DNA of 64,000 nt from Gammaproteobacteria bacterium (GTDB lineage Bacteria; Pseudomonadota; Gammaproteobacteria; Methylococcales; Methylomonadaceae): assembly GCA_018830325.1 (NCBI GenBank), contig JAHJSQ010000090.1, positions 1-64,000 of the forward strand. The letters are read 5' to 3'. The translations under genes were made by a program, and so were the position numbers. Of this stretch, positions 43,861 to 52,841 are shown one piece after another (within the stretch, counting starts at the first letter, position 1; the number at the start of each line of letters is the position of its first letter). Below the pieces are notes generated by a model. It was not told the DNA's origin. It did no database searches and saw only the letters and a list, made by a program, of their open reading frames with translations.

Positions 43861-45000
43861 TCAATACCAACCATGCTTATCTTCGCTAATCATTTTCTCG
43901 GTCACCGGTCCCCACATCACTTTGTAAGCCCAGCGCGTGTACATCAGCACAATAGGCAGAAATACGATCGTAATCCAAAATGTGATTTTCAGCGTCAAAT
44001 GGCTTGCGCTGGCGTCCCAAATGGTCAAACTGCTTCCGGGGTCCGTGCTGGATATCAACAAAAAAGGAAACATGCCGAATCCGACTGTGAATAAAACACC
44101 AATCAAGCCTAAACAACTGGAGATAAAGGCCGCTCTGCAGGTATGTTCACGGGCAAGAAGATAAGCGGTCCACAAACCGGCATAGGCCATGATAGGTGCG
44201 AACAGCATCCACGGATGCAGGAAAAAATGCGCAAGCCAGCCGCCGCTTTGTTTTTCAACCGTTTTTGCCAACGGATTGGATGCGGCATTGAATAAGGCGT
44301 CATTTGGCAAGCGATAGACCTCCATGCTCAACAATACCCAAATCGCGAGCAAGGTCAACGCGCCTAAAATAATGACGCCGAACTTCGATATAAAGGCCCG
44401 GGCGCGGAAATAAAGCTCACCCTCGGTACGCCATTGCAGATAAATTGCGCCATGCAGCATCAACAACAATACCGCCAGCACGCCGCACAATAAAGAGAAC
44501 GGATTGAGCAAGTCGAAAAAACTGCCATCGTAAAAAGAGCGCAGTTCATGATTCAAATGAAACGGCACACCGCGTATCAGATTGCCGACCAACACACCGA
44601 GCAATAGGGTCGGTACCGCGCTGCCGGTAAACAACACCCAATCCCAGGTCGAACGCCATTTGGGCGATTCCAGCTTGCCGCGATAATCGAATGCCGGCGG
44701 CCTCAGAAACAGCGTGAACAACACCAAAATCATTGCCAGATAAAGCCCCGAAAACAGCGTCGCGTAGACCAGCGGCCACACTGCAAACATCGCACCACCC
44801 AACGTGACCAGCCACACCTGATTACCTTCCCAGGTCGGCCCGATCGTGTTCAGCATCACGCGGCGCTGCATGTCGTCGCGCCCGAAAAACGGTAATAAAA
44901 TGCCGACACCTAGATCAAACCCACCGCTTAAAATAAAACCGCAAATCAGCACCCCCATGAACAGCCACCAAATGACTCTTAACGTTTCATAATCGAACAT
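43861..45000 (-). CDS. cydB: Cytochrome bd quinol oxidase subunit II
   Basis: A 379-residue integral membrane protein with eight to nine helices. The N-terminal DYETLRVIWWLFMGVLICGF, then FDLGVGILLPF, GPTWEGNQVWLVTLGGAMFA and the C-terminal YTRWAYKVMWG are classical CydB motifs. It pairs with CydA to reduce O2 to water with quinol. It follows cydA by 10 bp. Confidence 0.96.
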   Translation of the reverse strand: MFDYETLRVIWWLFMGVLICGFILSGGFDLGVGILLPFFGRDDMQRRVMLNTIGPTWEGNQVWLVTLGGAMFAVWPLVYATLFSGLYLAMILVLFTLFLRPPAFDYRGKLESPKWRSTWDWVLFTGSAVPTLLLGVLVGNLIRGVPFHLNHELRSFYDGSFFDLLNPFSLLCGVLAVLLLMLHGAIYLQWRTEGELYFRARAFISKFGVIILGALTLLAIWVLLSMEVYRLPNDALFNAASNPLAKTVEKQSGGWLAHFFLHPWMLFAPIMAYAGLWTAYLLAREHTCRAAFISSCLGLIGVLFTVGFGMFPFLLISSTDPGSSLTIWDASASHLTLKITFWITIVFLPIVLMYTRWAYKVMWGPVTEKMISEDKHGWY

Positions 45001-45010
45001 AACTATCTCC

Positions 45011-46585
45011 TCAGTGCGCGGTTGCCGGCGTTTCGGCCGATTCGAAATGATATTTACCGGTATGCAGGCTGCTGGGTCCTAAGCGAATGAATTTAAACAT
45101 CAAAAACAACTCGACGACCAGCAATGCGGTATAGAACACCGCGAATCCTATCAGGCTTAAATATACGTCGCTTGGGCTGATTTCGGAAGCGCTCAGGAAG
45201 GTCGGCAACACGCCGCTGATCGTCCACGGTTGCCGGCCGTTTTCGGCGACGAACCAACCCATTTCCGAAGCTATCCACGGCAGCGGGATACTCCAGGTCG
45301 CCATGCGCAACAACCAAATCTGCTGTCCGGCGCGTCTCGTCGCGCAGTAATAAAACGATGCAGCAAAGATAAACAGCATCAAAAAGCCGCTTGCAACCAT
45401 TACGCGGAATGCCCAAAACAACGGAGCGACTCTCGGCAAACTGTCTTTCGCGGCCTGCTGAATCATCGCCTCGTCGGCCTGACTGACATCGTCGATATAA
45501 CGTTTCAGCAATAAGGCATGACCGAGATTGTTTTTATGCTCTTCGAACAATGCACGCGTTTCCGGGGTTTGATCGCCGCCACGCATTTTTTCCAATTCGC
45601 GGTAGGCGATCATGCCGTTGCGAATCTTGTCGATGTTTTCGGTGCGCAACTCAGTCAAGCCTTTGACTTCTTCATCGACCGAACGCGTGGCAATCAAGCC
45701 GAGCACATAAGGAATTTTGACGGCGAAGTGTGTTTCTTCAGCTTCTTGATCCGGAAAACCAATCACGGTAAAGCCCGCGGGCGCTTCGTGCGTTTCCCAT
45801 TCCGCCTCGACTGCAGCCAATTTGACCTTTTGCGTCTCGCCGGCGCTGTAGCCGCTTTCATCGCCGAGCACGATCACCGACAGAACCGATGCCAGGCCGA
45901 ATGACGTCGCAACCGCGAAAGAACGGCGTGCAAAACCTAAATCGCGCCGCTTACGCATATACCAAGCGCTGATACCAAGCACAAACATAGAGCCGGTCAC
46001 GTAACCGGCCGCGACGGTATGCACGAATTTGACCTGTGCGACTGGGTTGAAGAACACGTCGGAGAAACTGGTCAATTCCATGCGTAAGGTTTCGTAATTG
46101 AATTCGGCGCCGACCGGGTATTGCATCCAGCCGTTCGCAATCAAGATCCACAGCGCCGACAAGTTGGTACCGAACGCCATCAGCCAAGTCACGGTCAAAT
46201 GCTGAACTTTGGTCAGGCGGTTCCAGCCGAAGAAGAACAGGCCGACCAACGTCGATTCGAGGAAAAACGCCATCAGGCCCTCACTCGCGAGGATCGCGCC
46301 GAAGATGTCGCCGACATAGTGCGAGTAATAGGCCCAGTTGGTGCCGAACTGGAATTCTAGCGTCAGTCCGGTCGTCACGCCCATCGCGAAATTGATGCCG
46401 AACAACTTGCCCCAGAATTTGGCCATGTCCTTATAAACTTCCTTATGCGTCATCACATAGACTGATTCCATGATCGCGATGATGAAACTCAAGCCCAACG
46501 TGAGCGGCACGAATAAAAAATGATACATGGCCGTCAACCCGAACTGCAGACGCGACAGATTTACAACCTCTTCACCGGTAAACAT
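45011..46585 (-). CDS. cydA: Cytochrome bd quinol oxidase subunit I
   Basis: A 524-residue subunit that carries hemes b558, b595 and d. Heme ligands are visible: H22 in LTAMYHFLFVP, the His in KFVHTVAAGY and the Met in FRVMVASGF. The quinol Q-loop has the conserved GRQPW motif. Its length is close to the E. coli enzyme (522), which puts it in the long Q-loop class. It lies 3 bp after cydP and 10 bp before cydB in the sqr-cydP-cydA-cydB run. Confidence 0.97.
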   Translation of the reverse strand: MFTGEEVVNLSRLQFGLTAMYHFLFVPLTLGLSFIIAIMESVYVMTHKEVYKDMAKFWGKLFGINFAMGVTTGLTLEFQFGTNWAYYSHYVGDIFGAILASEGLMAFFLESTLVGLFFFGWNRLTKVQHLTVTWLMAFGTNLSALWILIANGWMQYPVGAEFNYETLRMELTSFSDVFFNPVAQVKFVHTVAAGYVTGSMFVLGISAWYMRKRRDLGFARRSFAVATSFGLASVLSVIVLGDESGYSAGETQKVKLAAVEAEWETHEAPAGFTVIGFPDQEAEETHFAVKIPYVLGLIATRSVDEEVKGLTELRTENIDKIRNGMIAYRELEKMRGGDQTPETRALFEEHKNNLGHALLLKRYIDDVSQADEAMIQQAAKDSLPRVAPLFWAFRVMVASGFLMLFIFAASFYYCATRRAGQQIWLLRMATWSIPLPWIASEMGWFVAENGRQPWTISGVLPTFLSASEISPSDVYLSLIGFAVFYTALLVVELFLMFKFIRLGPSSLHTGKYHFESAETPATAH

Positions 46586-46588
46586 GGC

Positions 46589-46771
46589 TTATTTCTCCCC
46601 TTCGGAACTAGAAAAATCGGACGATGGCCGCTCGCCGTAAAGACGAGCCGCCAAATCGGAGCGGTCTTGCGGGCGGGGTTCGGTACGGAAAAATGCAAAC
46701 CACAAGCCCCACAGCAACAAAAACTTGACGGCAAGCACGCTTGCCAATTGACGTGTCAACGAGATTTTCAT
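46589..46771 (-). CDS. cydP: Putative cytochrome oxidase small subunit CydP
   Basis: A 60-residue protein with one transmembrane helix (SVLAVKFLLLWGLWFAFF) preceded by SLTRQLA and followed by a polar tail. The pattern (short basic start, helix ending in WxxFF, PRPQ) and the position just upstream of cydA match the CydP family. AGGAGG lies 5 bp before the chosen ATG; a GTG two codons earlier is possible. Its role is likely stabilisation of the oxidase. Confidence 0.8.
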   Translation of the reverse strand: MKISLTRQLASVLAVKFLLLWGLWFAFFRTEPRPQDRSDLAARLYGERPSSDFSSSEGEK

Positions 46772-46780
46772 GCTCACCTC

Positions 46781-47998
46781 CTAAGTACCGACTTTCGACC
46801 AGGGCCACCTGCGTCCCTTGATCAAAGCCCGCCAATACAACTGTGGCAGCACGAAGCGTTTCAACAAATACAGCAGTAGGCTTTCCTTGCTTTGATCGAA
46901 CGGAAAAGTTTCTTGAGGCTGTAATTCATAATCGAACTCGGCCAGTATCGCTTTACCGTAGCCGGTTACTAACGGGCAGGCGGTGTAGCCGTCATAAGTC
47001 GCCGTCGGCGCTTGTCCTCTGACGGCGGCCAGCAAGTTCGCGGCCAGCACCGGCGATTGCGAGCGAATCGCCGCGGCGGTTTTCGAAGTCGGCAGACCCG
47101 CGCAATCGCCGATCGCGAATACATTATCGAAACGCTTGTGCCGCAACGTGGCCTTATCGACGTCGACCCAGCCCTCGGCGTTCGAGAGCTCGCTGTTCTT
47201 AATTACATCGGGAGCGCTCATCGGCGGCACGACATGCAACAAATCGTAATCGACCCTTTTTTCCTCTCCGCTTTCGCTATTTTCGAACAGCGCCTGGCAA
47301 TTGTCGGCATCGATCGATTTCAGACGCCAATTAAAATGCGCTTCGATGCCTCGCGGTTCGACGCATTGCCGCATCAATGCATCGGCGTATTTCTTGACGC
47401 TGAAGATCGTCGGCGTCGCGCAAAAATAGCTGACTTGGGTTGTGTCTCGAACATCGGCCTTACGGAAATATTCTTCGGCCAGATACAGTATTTTTTGCGG
47501 CGCGCCGGCACATTTGATCGGCGGCGGCGGAAACGTGAAAACAGCATGGCCGCCCTTGAAATTACGGATCAATTCCCAAGTCTGCTCGGAGCCTGAAAAA
47601 TCGTAGATACTGCAGACGCCCTGTTGCCCCAAGCGCTCGGGCAACCCCGGGATTTTATGCCAATCGATCTGAAGTCCTAGCGCGACGACCAGGAAATCAT
47701 AAGAGAGCGTCTGCCCGTCTTCGGTTTGTAATTGATTAAGTTCCGGTTGAACTCCCGTCACCGAGGTCTTCAGCCATTTGACCCCGCCAGGAATCATATC
47801 CGCCATCGGCCGAATCGATAATTCGTGATCGACGATGCCGGCTCCTGCTAAGGTCCAGAAAGGTTGATAAACGTGCCGCAAAGACGGTTCGATCAATGCG
47901 ACCTCGAGGCCATGCGCCGCCAGCCGCGCCGCGATCGACAATCCGCCAGGGCCGCCGCCGGCGACGACAATACGGTGATGTTGCGTTGTTGTGCTCAT
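46781..47998 (-). CDS. sqr: Sulfide:quinone oxidoreductase (type II/III-like)
   Basis: A 405-residue FAD protein of the disulfide reductase family. GGGPGGLSIAARLA binds FAD, FTFPPPPIKCAGAPQKILYL carries the first redox Cys and TACPLVTGYGKAILAEF the second, as in mitochondrial-type SQR. The C-terminal amphipathic end (LYWRALIKGRRWPW) would anchor it to the membrane. It oxidises sulfide and reduces quinone. First gene of the run into cydP-cydA-cydB (9 bp gap), so its electrons can reach cytochrome bd. GAGG lies upstream of the ATG. Confidence 0.88.
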   Translation of the reverse strand: MSTTTQHHRIVVAGGGPGGLSIAARLAAHGLEVALIEPSLRHVYQPFWTLAGAGIVDHELSIRPMADMIPGGVKWLKTSVTGVQPELNQLQTEDGQTLSYDFLVVALGLQIDWHKIPGLPERLGQQGVCSIYDFSGSEQTWELIRNFKGGHAVFTFPPPPIKCAGAPQKILYLAEEYFRKADVRDTTQVSYFCATPTIFSVKKYADALMRQCVEPRGIEAHFNWRLKSIDADNCQALFENSESGEEKRVDYDLLHVVPPMSAPDVIKNSELSNAEGWVDVDKATLRHKRFDNVFAIGDCAGLPTSKTAAAIRSQSPVLAANLLAAVRGQAPTATYDGYTACPLVTGYGKAILAEFDYELQPQETFPFDQSKESLLLYLLKRFVLPQLYWRALIKGRRWPWSKVGT

Positions 47999-48163
47999 AA
48001 GCCCTCATCTGCTGTAAAAATCGCAAGATGTCCGCGTCGTTCCCGACAAGACATGACTGCAGCGAGCAAAATAGCGCAAGCCTTTGAAAAGCCTGCATGA
48101 TTAGCCGACGGACCGTTCATCATCCCGATTTCTCGGTCCTGTTTGATTCGGATTATAGGTCCG

Positions 48164-48185
48164 TATATTAGAGATGTCTAATATA
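48164..48185. promoter_or_regulatory. AT-rich perfect palindrome, candidate operator of sqr-cyd
   Basis: TATATTAGA-GATG-TCTAATATA, 9+9 perfect inverted repeat, lies 166 bp upstream of the sqr start and 160 bp upstream of the archease start, in the divergent 346-bp spacer. Winged-helix repressors of the ArsR type, including sulfide sensors, use such AT-rich palindromes. No regulator gene is next to it. Confidence 0.5.
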
Positions 48186-48344
48186 TTTTGAATCTTAATC
48201 AACCCCTTCTCAAAAAACACTTCACTTTAGCATTATGACAAGCGTATAAATTTATTCAGCAACTTAATTTGAATACTATCTTGACGTAATGTCCATAATC
48301 TTGCGACATTGTTCACAAAATAATCCTCAGCCGGGAGACTTATC

Positions 48345-48779
48345 GTGACCGATAACGCTCAAATTCCCCATTGGGAACATTTCGAACACAAGGCCGATAT
48401 TGGTATTCGAGGTATTGCGCCGACACTCGCCGAAGCTTTCGAGCAAGCCGCGCTGGCGATGACATCGGTCATCTGCGATCCCGACTTAATTCTAGAACAT
48501 CAATCGGTCGAAGTATCTTGTCAAGCCGACGATATCGAATTTTTATTTCTGGATTGGATCAATGAATTGATTTATCTGATGGCTGTCAAAGGCTTATTGT
48601 TCAAACGGTTTCAGGTCGTGATAAACGACAACTCGCTGATCGCGACCGCTTCCGGCGAACCGGCAGACCCCGTCAAACACCAACCCGCCGTCGAAATCAA
48701 AGGCGCGACCTTGACCGAACTTGCCGTGCGTCAAACCGAAGACGGGCTTTGGCTTGCGCAATGCGTGGTGGATGTATGA
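48345..48779 (+). CDS. Archease, RtcB cofactor
   Basis: A 144-residue archease. HWEHFEHKADIGIRGIAPTL with the conserved Asp, IEFLFLDWINELIYLM and the C-terminal TLTELAV are the family blocks. Archease helps RtcB guanylylation and turnover in RNA ligation. GTG start with GGGAG upstream. It is followed after 31 bp by rtcB on the same strand. Confidence 0.93.
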   Translation: MTDNAQIPHWEHFEHKADIGIRGIAPTLAEAFEQAALAMTSVICDPDLILEHQSVEVSCQADDIEFLFLDWINELIYLMAVKGLLFKRFQVVINDNSLIATASGEPADPVKHQPAVEIKGATLTELAVRQTEDGLWLAQCVVDV

Positions 48780-48810
48780 ATTCGGCAATGTGCCTACACA
48801 TTCTACATAA

Positions 48811-50253
48811 ATGGTAAAGCCGATGGACGTCAAACAATTCATTCAACGCGATGAAACCTGCTGGGAGATTCCCGCTAAGGGCGTGATGCGCGTTCCGGCG
48901 CTGATCTACGCCGATGCATCGCTGATTCAGACGATGGACCAAAAAGTCCATGAACAAATCTGTAACGTTGCGAAGCTGCCCGGCATCGTCGAGGCGGCCT
49001 ATGCGATGCCCGACGCGCATTGGGGCTACGGCTTCCCGATCGGCGGCGTCGCCGCGTTCGATGCGGATCAAGGCGGCGTGGTTTCTGCCGGTGGTGTCGG
49101 CTTCGATATTTCTTGCGGCGTACGCACGCTGCATACCGGTCTGACGATGAACGACTTGCAAGGCGTCAAAAAAGACCTAGCCGACGCACTCTACCGCACC
49201 GTGCCGGCCGGGGTCGGCAGCCGCGGCCGCATTCATTTGAATCACGACGAAATGCGCGCGATGCTGTCCGGCGGCGCGCAATGGGCCGTCAAACAAGGTT
49301 TCGGCGAAGCGCGCGATCTCGAATTCATCGAGGAACGCGGCTGCGTCGACGGTGCCGAACCGAGCGATGTATCTCCGCGAGCCCGCGAACGGCAAAAAGA
49401 CGAAATGGGCACGCTCGGCTCCGGCAATCATTATCTCGAAGTGCAGCGCGTCGCGGAGATTTACGATGCCGCTATCGCTAAAACCTACCTGCTCGAGATC
49501 GATGCGATCGTGATCAGCATTCATTGCGGTTCCCGTGGACTGGGTCATCAAATCGGCACCGAGTTTCTGAAGGACATGGCGCTCGCGACCTCTCAATACC
49601 ATATTAACCTTCCCGACCGCGAACTAGCTTGCGCGCCGCTAAATTCACCGCTCGGCAAACGCTATCTCGGCGCGATGCGCGCCGGCATCAATTGCGCACT
49701 CGCGAACCGGCAAATCATCACGCATTTGACGCGCCAAGCGATGAACGAAATTTTTCCGGACATTTCAATCGACCTGCTCTACGATGTCTCGCATAATACC
49801 TGCAAAGAAGAACGCCATATCGTCGGAGGTGTGGCACAGACAGTCTTCGTCCATCGCAAAGGCGCGACACGAGCCTTCGGACCCGGCCATGCCGACTTGC
49901 CGGACGCATACCGGGCTGTCGGACAACCGGTCTTGATAGGCGGCTCGATGGGCACTAGTTCTTACATTTTGTGCGGCACGAAACAGGCCGAGCAGCGCTC
50001 GTTCAGTTCGGCCTGTCACGGTGCGGGACGCGCGATGAGCCGCCGCCAAGCCACGAAACAGTGGCAGGGTAGAACGTTGGTCGATCAATTGGCCGAACAA
50101 GGCATCATCATTCGAAGCCCCTCCCTACGCGGAGTTGCCGAAGAAGCGCCGGCCGCTTACAAAGACGTTAGTGCGGTCGTCGATGCCGCCGACAAAGCAG
50201 ATCTTGCCAATAAAGTCGCGCGTTTGGAACCGGTCATTTGCATCAAGGGCTAA
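48811..50253 (+). CDS. rtcB: RNA-splicing ligase RtcB
   Basis: A 480-residue GTP/Mn-dependent ligase that joins 2',3'-cyclic phosphate or 3'-phosphate to 5'-OH RNA ends. Metal and catalytic motifs are intact: GVGFDISCGVR, TLGSGNHYLEV, IHCGSRGLGHQIG, YDVSHNTCKEERH, GSMGTSSYILCGT, and CHGAGRAMSRRQA with the guanylylated His. The length is normal. A second in-frame ATG four codons in (MDVKQF) could be the real start, as no ribosome site is clear. In E. coli rtc genes answer to RtcR/sigma54; no such site was recognised here. Confidence 0.96.
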   Translation: MVKPMDVKQFIQRDETCWEIPAKGVMRVPALIYADASLIQTMDQKVHEQICNVAKLPGIVEAAYAMPDAHWGYGFPIGGVAAFDADQGGVVSAGGVGFDISCGVRTLHTGLTMNDLQGVKKDLADALYRTVPAGVGSRGRIHLNHDEMRAMLSGGAQWAVKQGFGEARDLEFIEERGCVDGAEPSDVSPRARERQKDEMGTLGSGNHYLEVQRVAEIYDAAIAKTYLLEIDAIVISIHCGSRGLGHQIGTEFLKDMALATSQYHINLPDRELACAPLNSPLGKRYLGAMRAGINCALANRQIITHLTRQAMNEIFPDISIDLLYDVSHNTCKEERHIVGGVAQTVFVHRKGATRAFGPGHADLPDAYRAVGQPVLIGGSMGTSSYILCGTKQAEQRSFSSACHGAGRAMSRRQATKQWQGRTLVDQLAEQGIIIRSPSLRGVAEEAPAAYKDVSAVVDAADKADLANKVARLEPVICIKG

Positions 50254-50254
50254 C

Positions 50255-51010
50255 GTGACCGAGCTTTATATCGGCACCAGCGGTTGGAGTTACCGGCATT
50301 GGCGCGACTGTTTCTATCAAAAGACAACACAAAAAGCTTGGCTCAGGTTTTATGCCGAACGATTAAATGCCGTCGAAATCAACGGCACCTTTTATCGGCT
50401 GCAAAAAGCGTCGACATTCGAAAAATGGCATGCCGAAACACCGGATTCGTTCAGGTTCGCATTGAAAGCAAACCGTTATCTGACGCATAATAAAAAACTC
50501 AAAGATCCCAAGGATTCTGTCTTGATCGAGAAACAGCATGCCTTGCCGCTGGCCGATAAACTGTCGGCCATACTTTGGCAATTGCCTCAGTCGTTAAAAA
50601 AGGACCTCGACCGATTGAAAGGTTTCATCGAGGCATTGAAACAATGGCCGGAAGTCGATCATGTCATCGAATTCAGACACGAATCCTGGTTCGACGACGA
50701 GACCGCTGAGATTTTATCCGCTTCCGGCGTCGCTTCTTGCCTCTCCGATTCGGCTTCCTGGCCGCTATGGAAACATGCGGCCGGCAATCACGTTTACATC
50801 CGTTTACACGGCCACCCCGAAACCTATGTCTCCAGCTATAGTCATGGCGAATTGGCGCAATGGGCGAAAACGATTGCCGAACACTTACAACAAGGCCGAA
50901 CCGTGCACGTTTATTTCAACAATGATGCCAAGTGCGCCGCACCATTCAATGCGTTGACTCTGCATGCTCTATTGCAGCATCGGCCCTGGATTTATACCTT
51001 TCGCACTTAA
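50255..51010 (+). CDS. DUF72 family protein
   Basis: A 251-residue TIM-barrel-like DUF72 protein. YIGTSGWSYRHWRDCFY, VEINGTFYRLQK, FRFALKANRYLTHNKKL, VIEFRHESWF, VYIRLHGHP and VYFNNDAKCAAPFNA are the conserved blocks. GTG start one base after the rtcB stop, so it is almost certainly in the archease-rtcB operon. The biochemical role of the family is unknown to me; an RNA or DNA end connection is only suggested by the context. Confidence 0.87.
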   Translation: MTELYIGTSGWSYRHWRDCFYQKTTQKAWLRFYAERLNAVEINGTFYRLQKASTFEKWHAETPDSFRFALKANRYLTHNKKLKDPKDSVLIEKQHALPLADKLSAILWQLPQSLKKDLDRLKGFIEALKQWPEVDHVIEFRHESWFDDETAEILSASGVASCLSDSASWPLWKHAAGNHVYIRLHGHPETYVSSYSHGELAQWAKTIAEHLQQGRTVHVYFNNDAKCAAPFNALTLHALLQHRPWIYTFRT

Positions 51011-51031
51011 AATTTCGGCGATGCTTAAGGA

Positions 51032-51198
51032 GGCACCGGGGTGATCGACAAAGGCTTTGCCAGCACGGATGCTGGCATAGAGCCTACATGGACGTATTCA
51101 CCCAGCACCTAAATTCCATAGCCCATTGGCTATGGTTAATTGTCTTAGATAATTTAGGTGCTGGGTTCACGGCGTCCTTTGACGGTCACCCCGGCGCC
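51032..51198. repeat. Palindromic repeat family A carrying a nested element
   Basis: Outer inverted ends GGCACCGGGGTGATCGACAA (51032 on) and TTGACGGTCACCCCGGCGCC (to 51198) are about 90% complementary. Inside lie a hairpin (GCCAGCACGGATGCTGGC) and GCCTACATGGACGTATTCA, the family A core, split by the 65-bp insertion at 51101-51165 and resumed by TTCACGGCGTCC. Confidence 0.88.
51101..51165. mobile_element. 65-bp MITE-like element with perfect terminal repeats
   Basis: Starts CCCAGCACCTAAATT and ends AATTTAGGTGCTGGG, a perfect 15-bp inverted repeat, around CCATAGCCCATTGGCTATGG. It is flanked by TTCA at 51097-51100 and 51166-51169. Uninterrupted family A copies (33.4 and 63.5 kb) have a single TTCA (GTATTCACGGC), so TTCA is a 4-bp target duplication. 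Confidence 0.88.
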
Positions 51199-51312
51199 GA
51201 ATTTTGATCTACGGGGTATAACTCAATTCAATAACTCCGCGCTCTATTTTTTCAACCGAAAACCGTACGCTCGGTTATCATATTCCGCCATAGTTGTTGA
51301 TGTTGGTTTTGC

Positions 51313-52587
51313 ATGAAAACGAGGTTTTTTATTTTTTTTGTGTTGCTGTGGTTGGGACTTAACAGTATTTCGCTATTGCTTCAAGTCTATAATGCTCAAG
51401 ATACCGCCAAAAAAATCGCTTTCTCGCAAGGCAAGCTGTTTTTTCAACACATCGTCACGATGCGGCATTGGAATGCGCAACATGGTGGCGTCTACGTAAC
51501 GGTTACCGAAGAAACCCCATCCAATCCTTACCTGGATATTCCCGAACGCGATATCGTTACTCTCGACGGGCGTCAGCTAACGCTGATCAACCCAGCTTAT
51601 ATGACGCGTCAATTGGCTGAACTGGAACACGATAAATCCGGCATTCAATTCCATATAACCAGCCTTCATCCGAAACGCCCGGACAATAAGGCGGACGACT
51701 GGGAAACGAATGCGCTATTGGCATTTGAAGAAGGCGAATCCGTTGTTATGGATATCGCAACCTTGCATGACGAGCCGTTTTACCGCTACATGGAACCGCT
51801 GAAAATTACCGATTCTTGTTTGCGCTGTCATCGGAATTATCAAATCGGCGACATCCGGGGCGGCATCAGCGTCAGCATTCCCAAAGCCAAGATTATCCCT
51901 TATGTCGAAAACCAATTAAGCCATATCTATCTGCTACATGCCGTAATCGCTTCACTCGGCGTTATGCTGTTGATCGTTTTTCACTACACCGAGCGACGCA
52001 CCAGAAAACAGCTGATTCGAGCAAAATCCAAATTACACCTGGCTTATATCGATTCGTTGACCGGTTTGCCGAACCGACGCTATTACGACCAGTATGTGCA
52101 AAAAGAATGGCAACGTGCATTGCGTCATCAATATCCCTTATCGATAATCATGCTCGATATCGATTATTTCAAGAATTATAACGATGCCGAAGGGCATCCT
52201 GCAGGCGACCAATGCCTGATCGAATTAGCCAAAGTCCTTAAACTGTTTTCCAAGCGCTCGGACGATTTCGTTTGCCGTTACGGCGGTGAAGAGTTTTGTG
52301 TGGTTACGGTTTGTAATGCAGAGCAAAGCCTATCGTTGGCCGAGAAGCTGAGAGTCGCCGTCGAAAAAAGACGATTAAGACACCCGAATTCGCCCGTGTC
52401 TCATTATGTGACATTGAGCCTGGGAGTTGCCACGGTCATTCCAAAAGATACGCTAAGCTCAGCCCGTTTGCTCGATTTTGCCGACAAGGCGTTATATCTA
52501 GCTAAACAAAACGGCAGAAATCGAGTTGAACAATTCGATCAGAAACAGATCGACGATGCACAAAAGGCAACGACTGGCGGGATCTAG
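51313..52587 (+). CDS. Diguanylate cyclase with c-heme (DUF3365/Tll0287-like) sensor
   Basis: A 424-residue membrane enzyme. An N-terminal helix (residues 4-24), then a periplasmic DUF3365 domain with FQHIVTMRHWNAQHGGVYV, INPAYMTRQLAEL and heme c motif CLRCH near residue 175. A second helix (YLLHAVIASLGVMLLIVFHY) precedes the GGDEF domain: SLTGLPNRRYYD, MLDIDYFKNYND and the active loop GGEEF. It should make c-di-GMP in response to a redox or gas signal at the heme. No RxxD inhibitory site is evident before GGEEF. Confidence 0.9.
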   Translation: MKTRFFIFFVLLWLGLNSISLLLQVYNAQDTAKKIAFSQGKLFFQHIVTMRHWNAQHGGVYVTVTEETPSNPYLDIPERDIVTLDGRQLTLINPAYMTRQLAELEHDKSGIQFHITSLHPKRPDNKADDWETNALLAFEEGESVVMDIATLHDEPFYRYMEPLKITDSCLRCHRNYQIGDIRGGISVSIPKAKIIPYVENQLSHIYLLHAVIASLGVMLLIVFHYTERRTRKQLIRAKSKLHLAYIDSLTGLPNRRYYDQYVQKEWQRALRHQYPLSIIMLDIDYFKNYNDAEGHPAGDQCLIELAKVLKLFSKRSDDFVCRYGGEEFCVVTVCNAEQSLSLAEKLRVAVEKRRLRHPNSPVSHYVTLSLGVATVIPKDTLSSARLLDFADKALYLAKQNGRNRVEQFDQKQIDDAQKATTGGI

Positions 52588-52752
52588 GCTCTAATGCAGG
52601 AAAAAATAATTAGCCTTACATGGCGCTTAAACTGGTATCTCGACGTAAGTATTCTCACCCCGTTAGCAACTTACCGCAATTCATGCGTAAAACTGTTCCT
52701 CACCTTTGAAAAAGAGGGATTGAGGGAGAATTATTTAAAAAATCTCCACTAA

Positions 52753-52773
52753 CCCCTCTTTTGCAAAGAGGGG
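52753..52773. terminator. Perfect hairpin in the intergenic region
   Basis: CCCCTCTTT-TGC-AAAGAGGGG, 9-bp perfect stem, between the convergent cyclase and pRiA4b-type genes. There is no long T-run. The same CCTCTTT/AAAGAGG phrase also occurs at about 52705-52720, so it may be a repeat. Confidence 0.4.
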
Positions 52774-52841
52774 ACTGAATATTTACATCTCGACGGGTAT
52801 AAAACTTTGGCTAGAGCAACTGGCTGATTAAGCTAAATTTT

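Noticed and set aside
47012..47596. 194-codon open frame antisense to sqr
   Set aside because: Arg-rich shadow frame with no family signal; the SQR cysteine motifs are on the minus strand.
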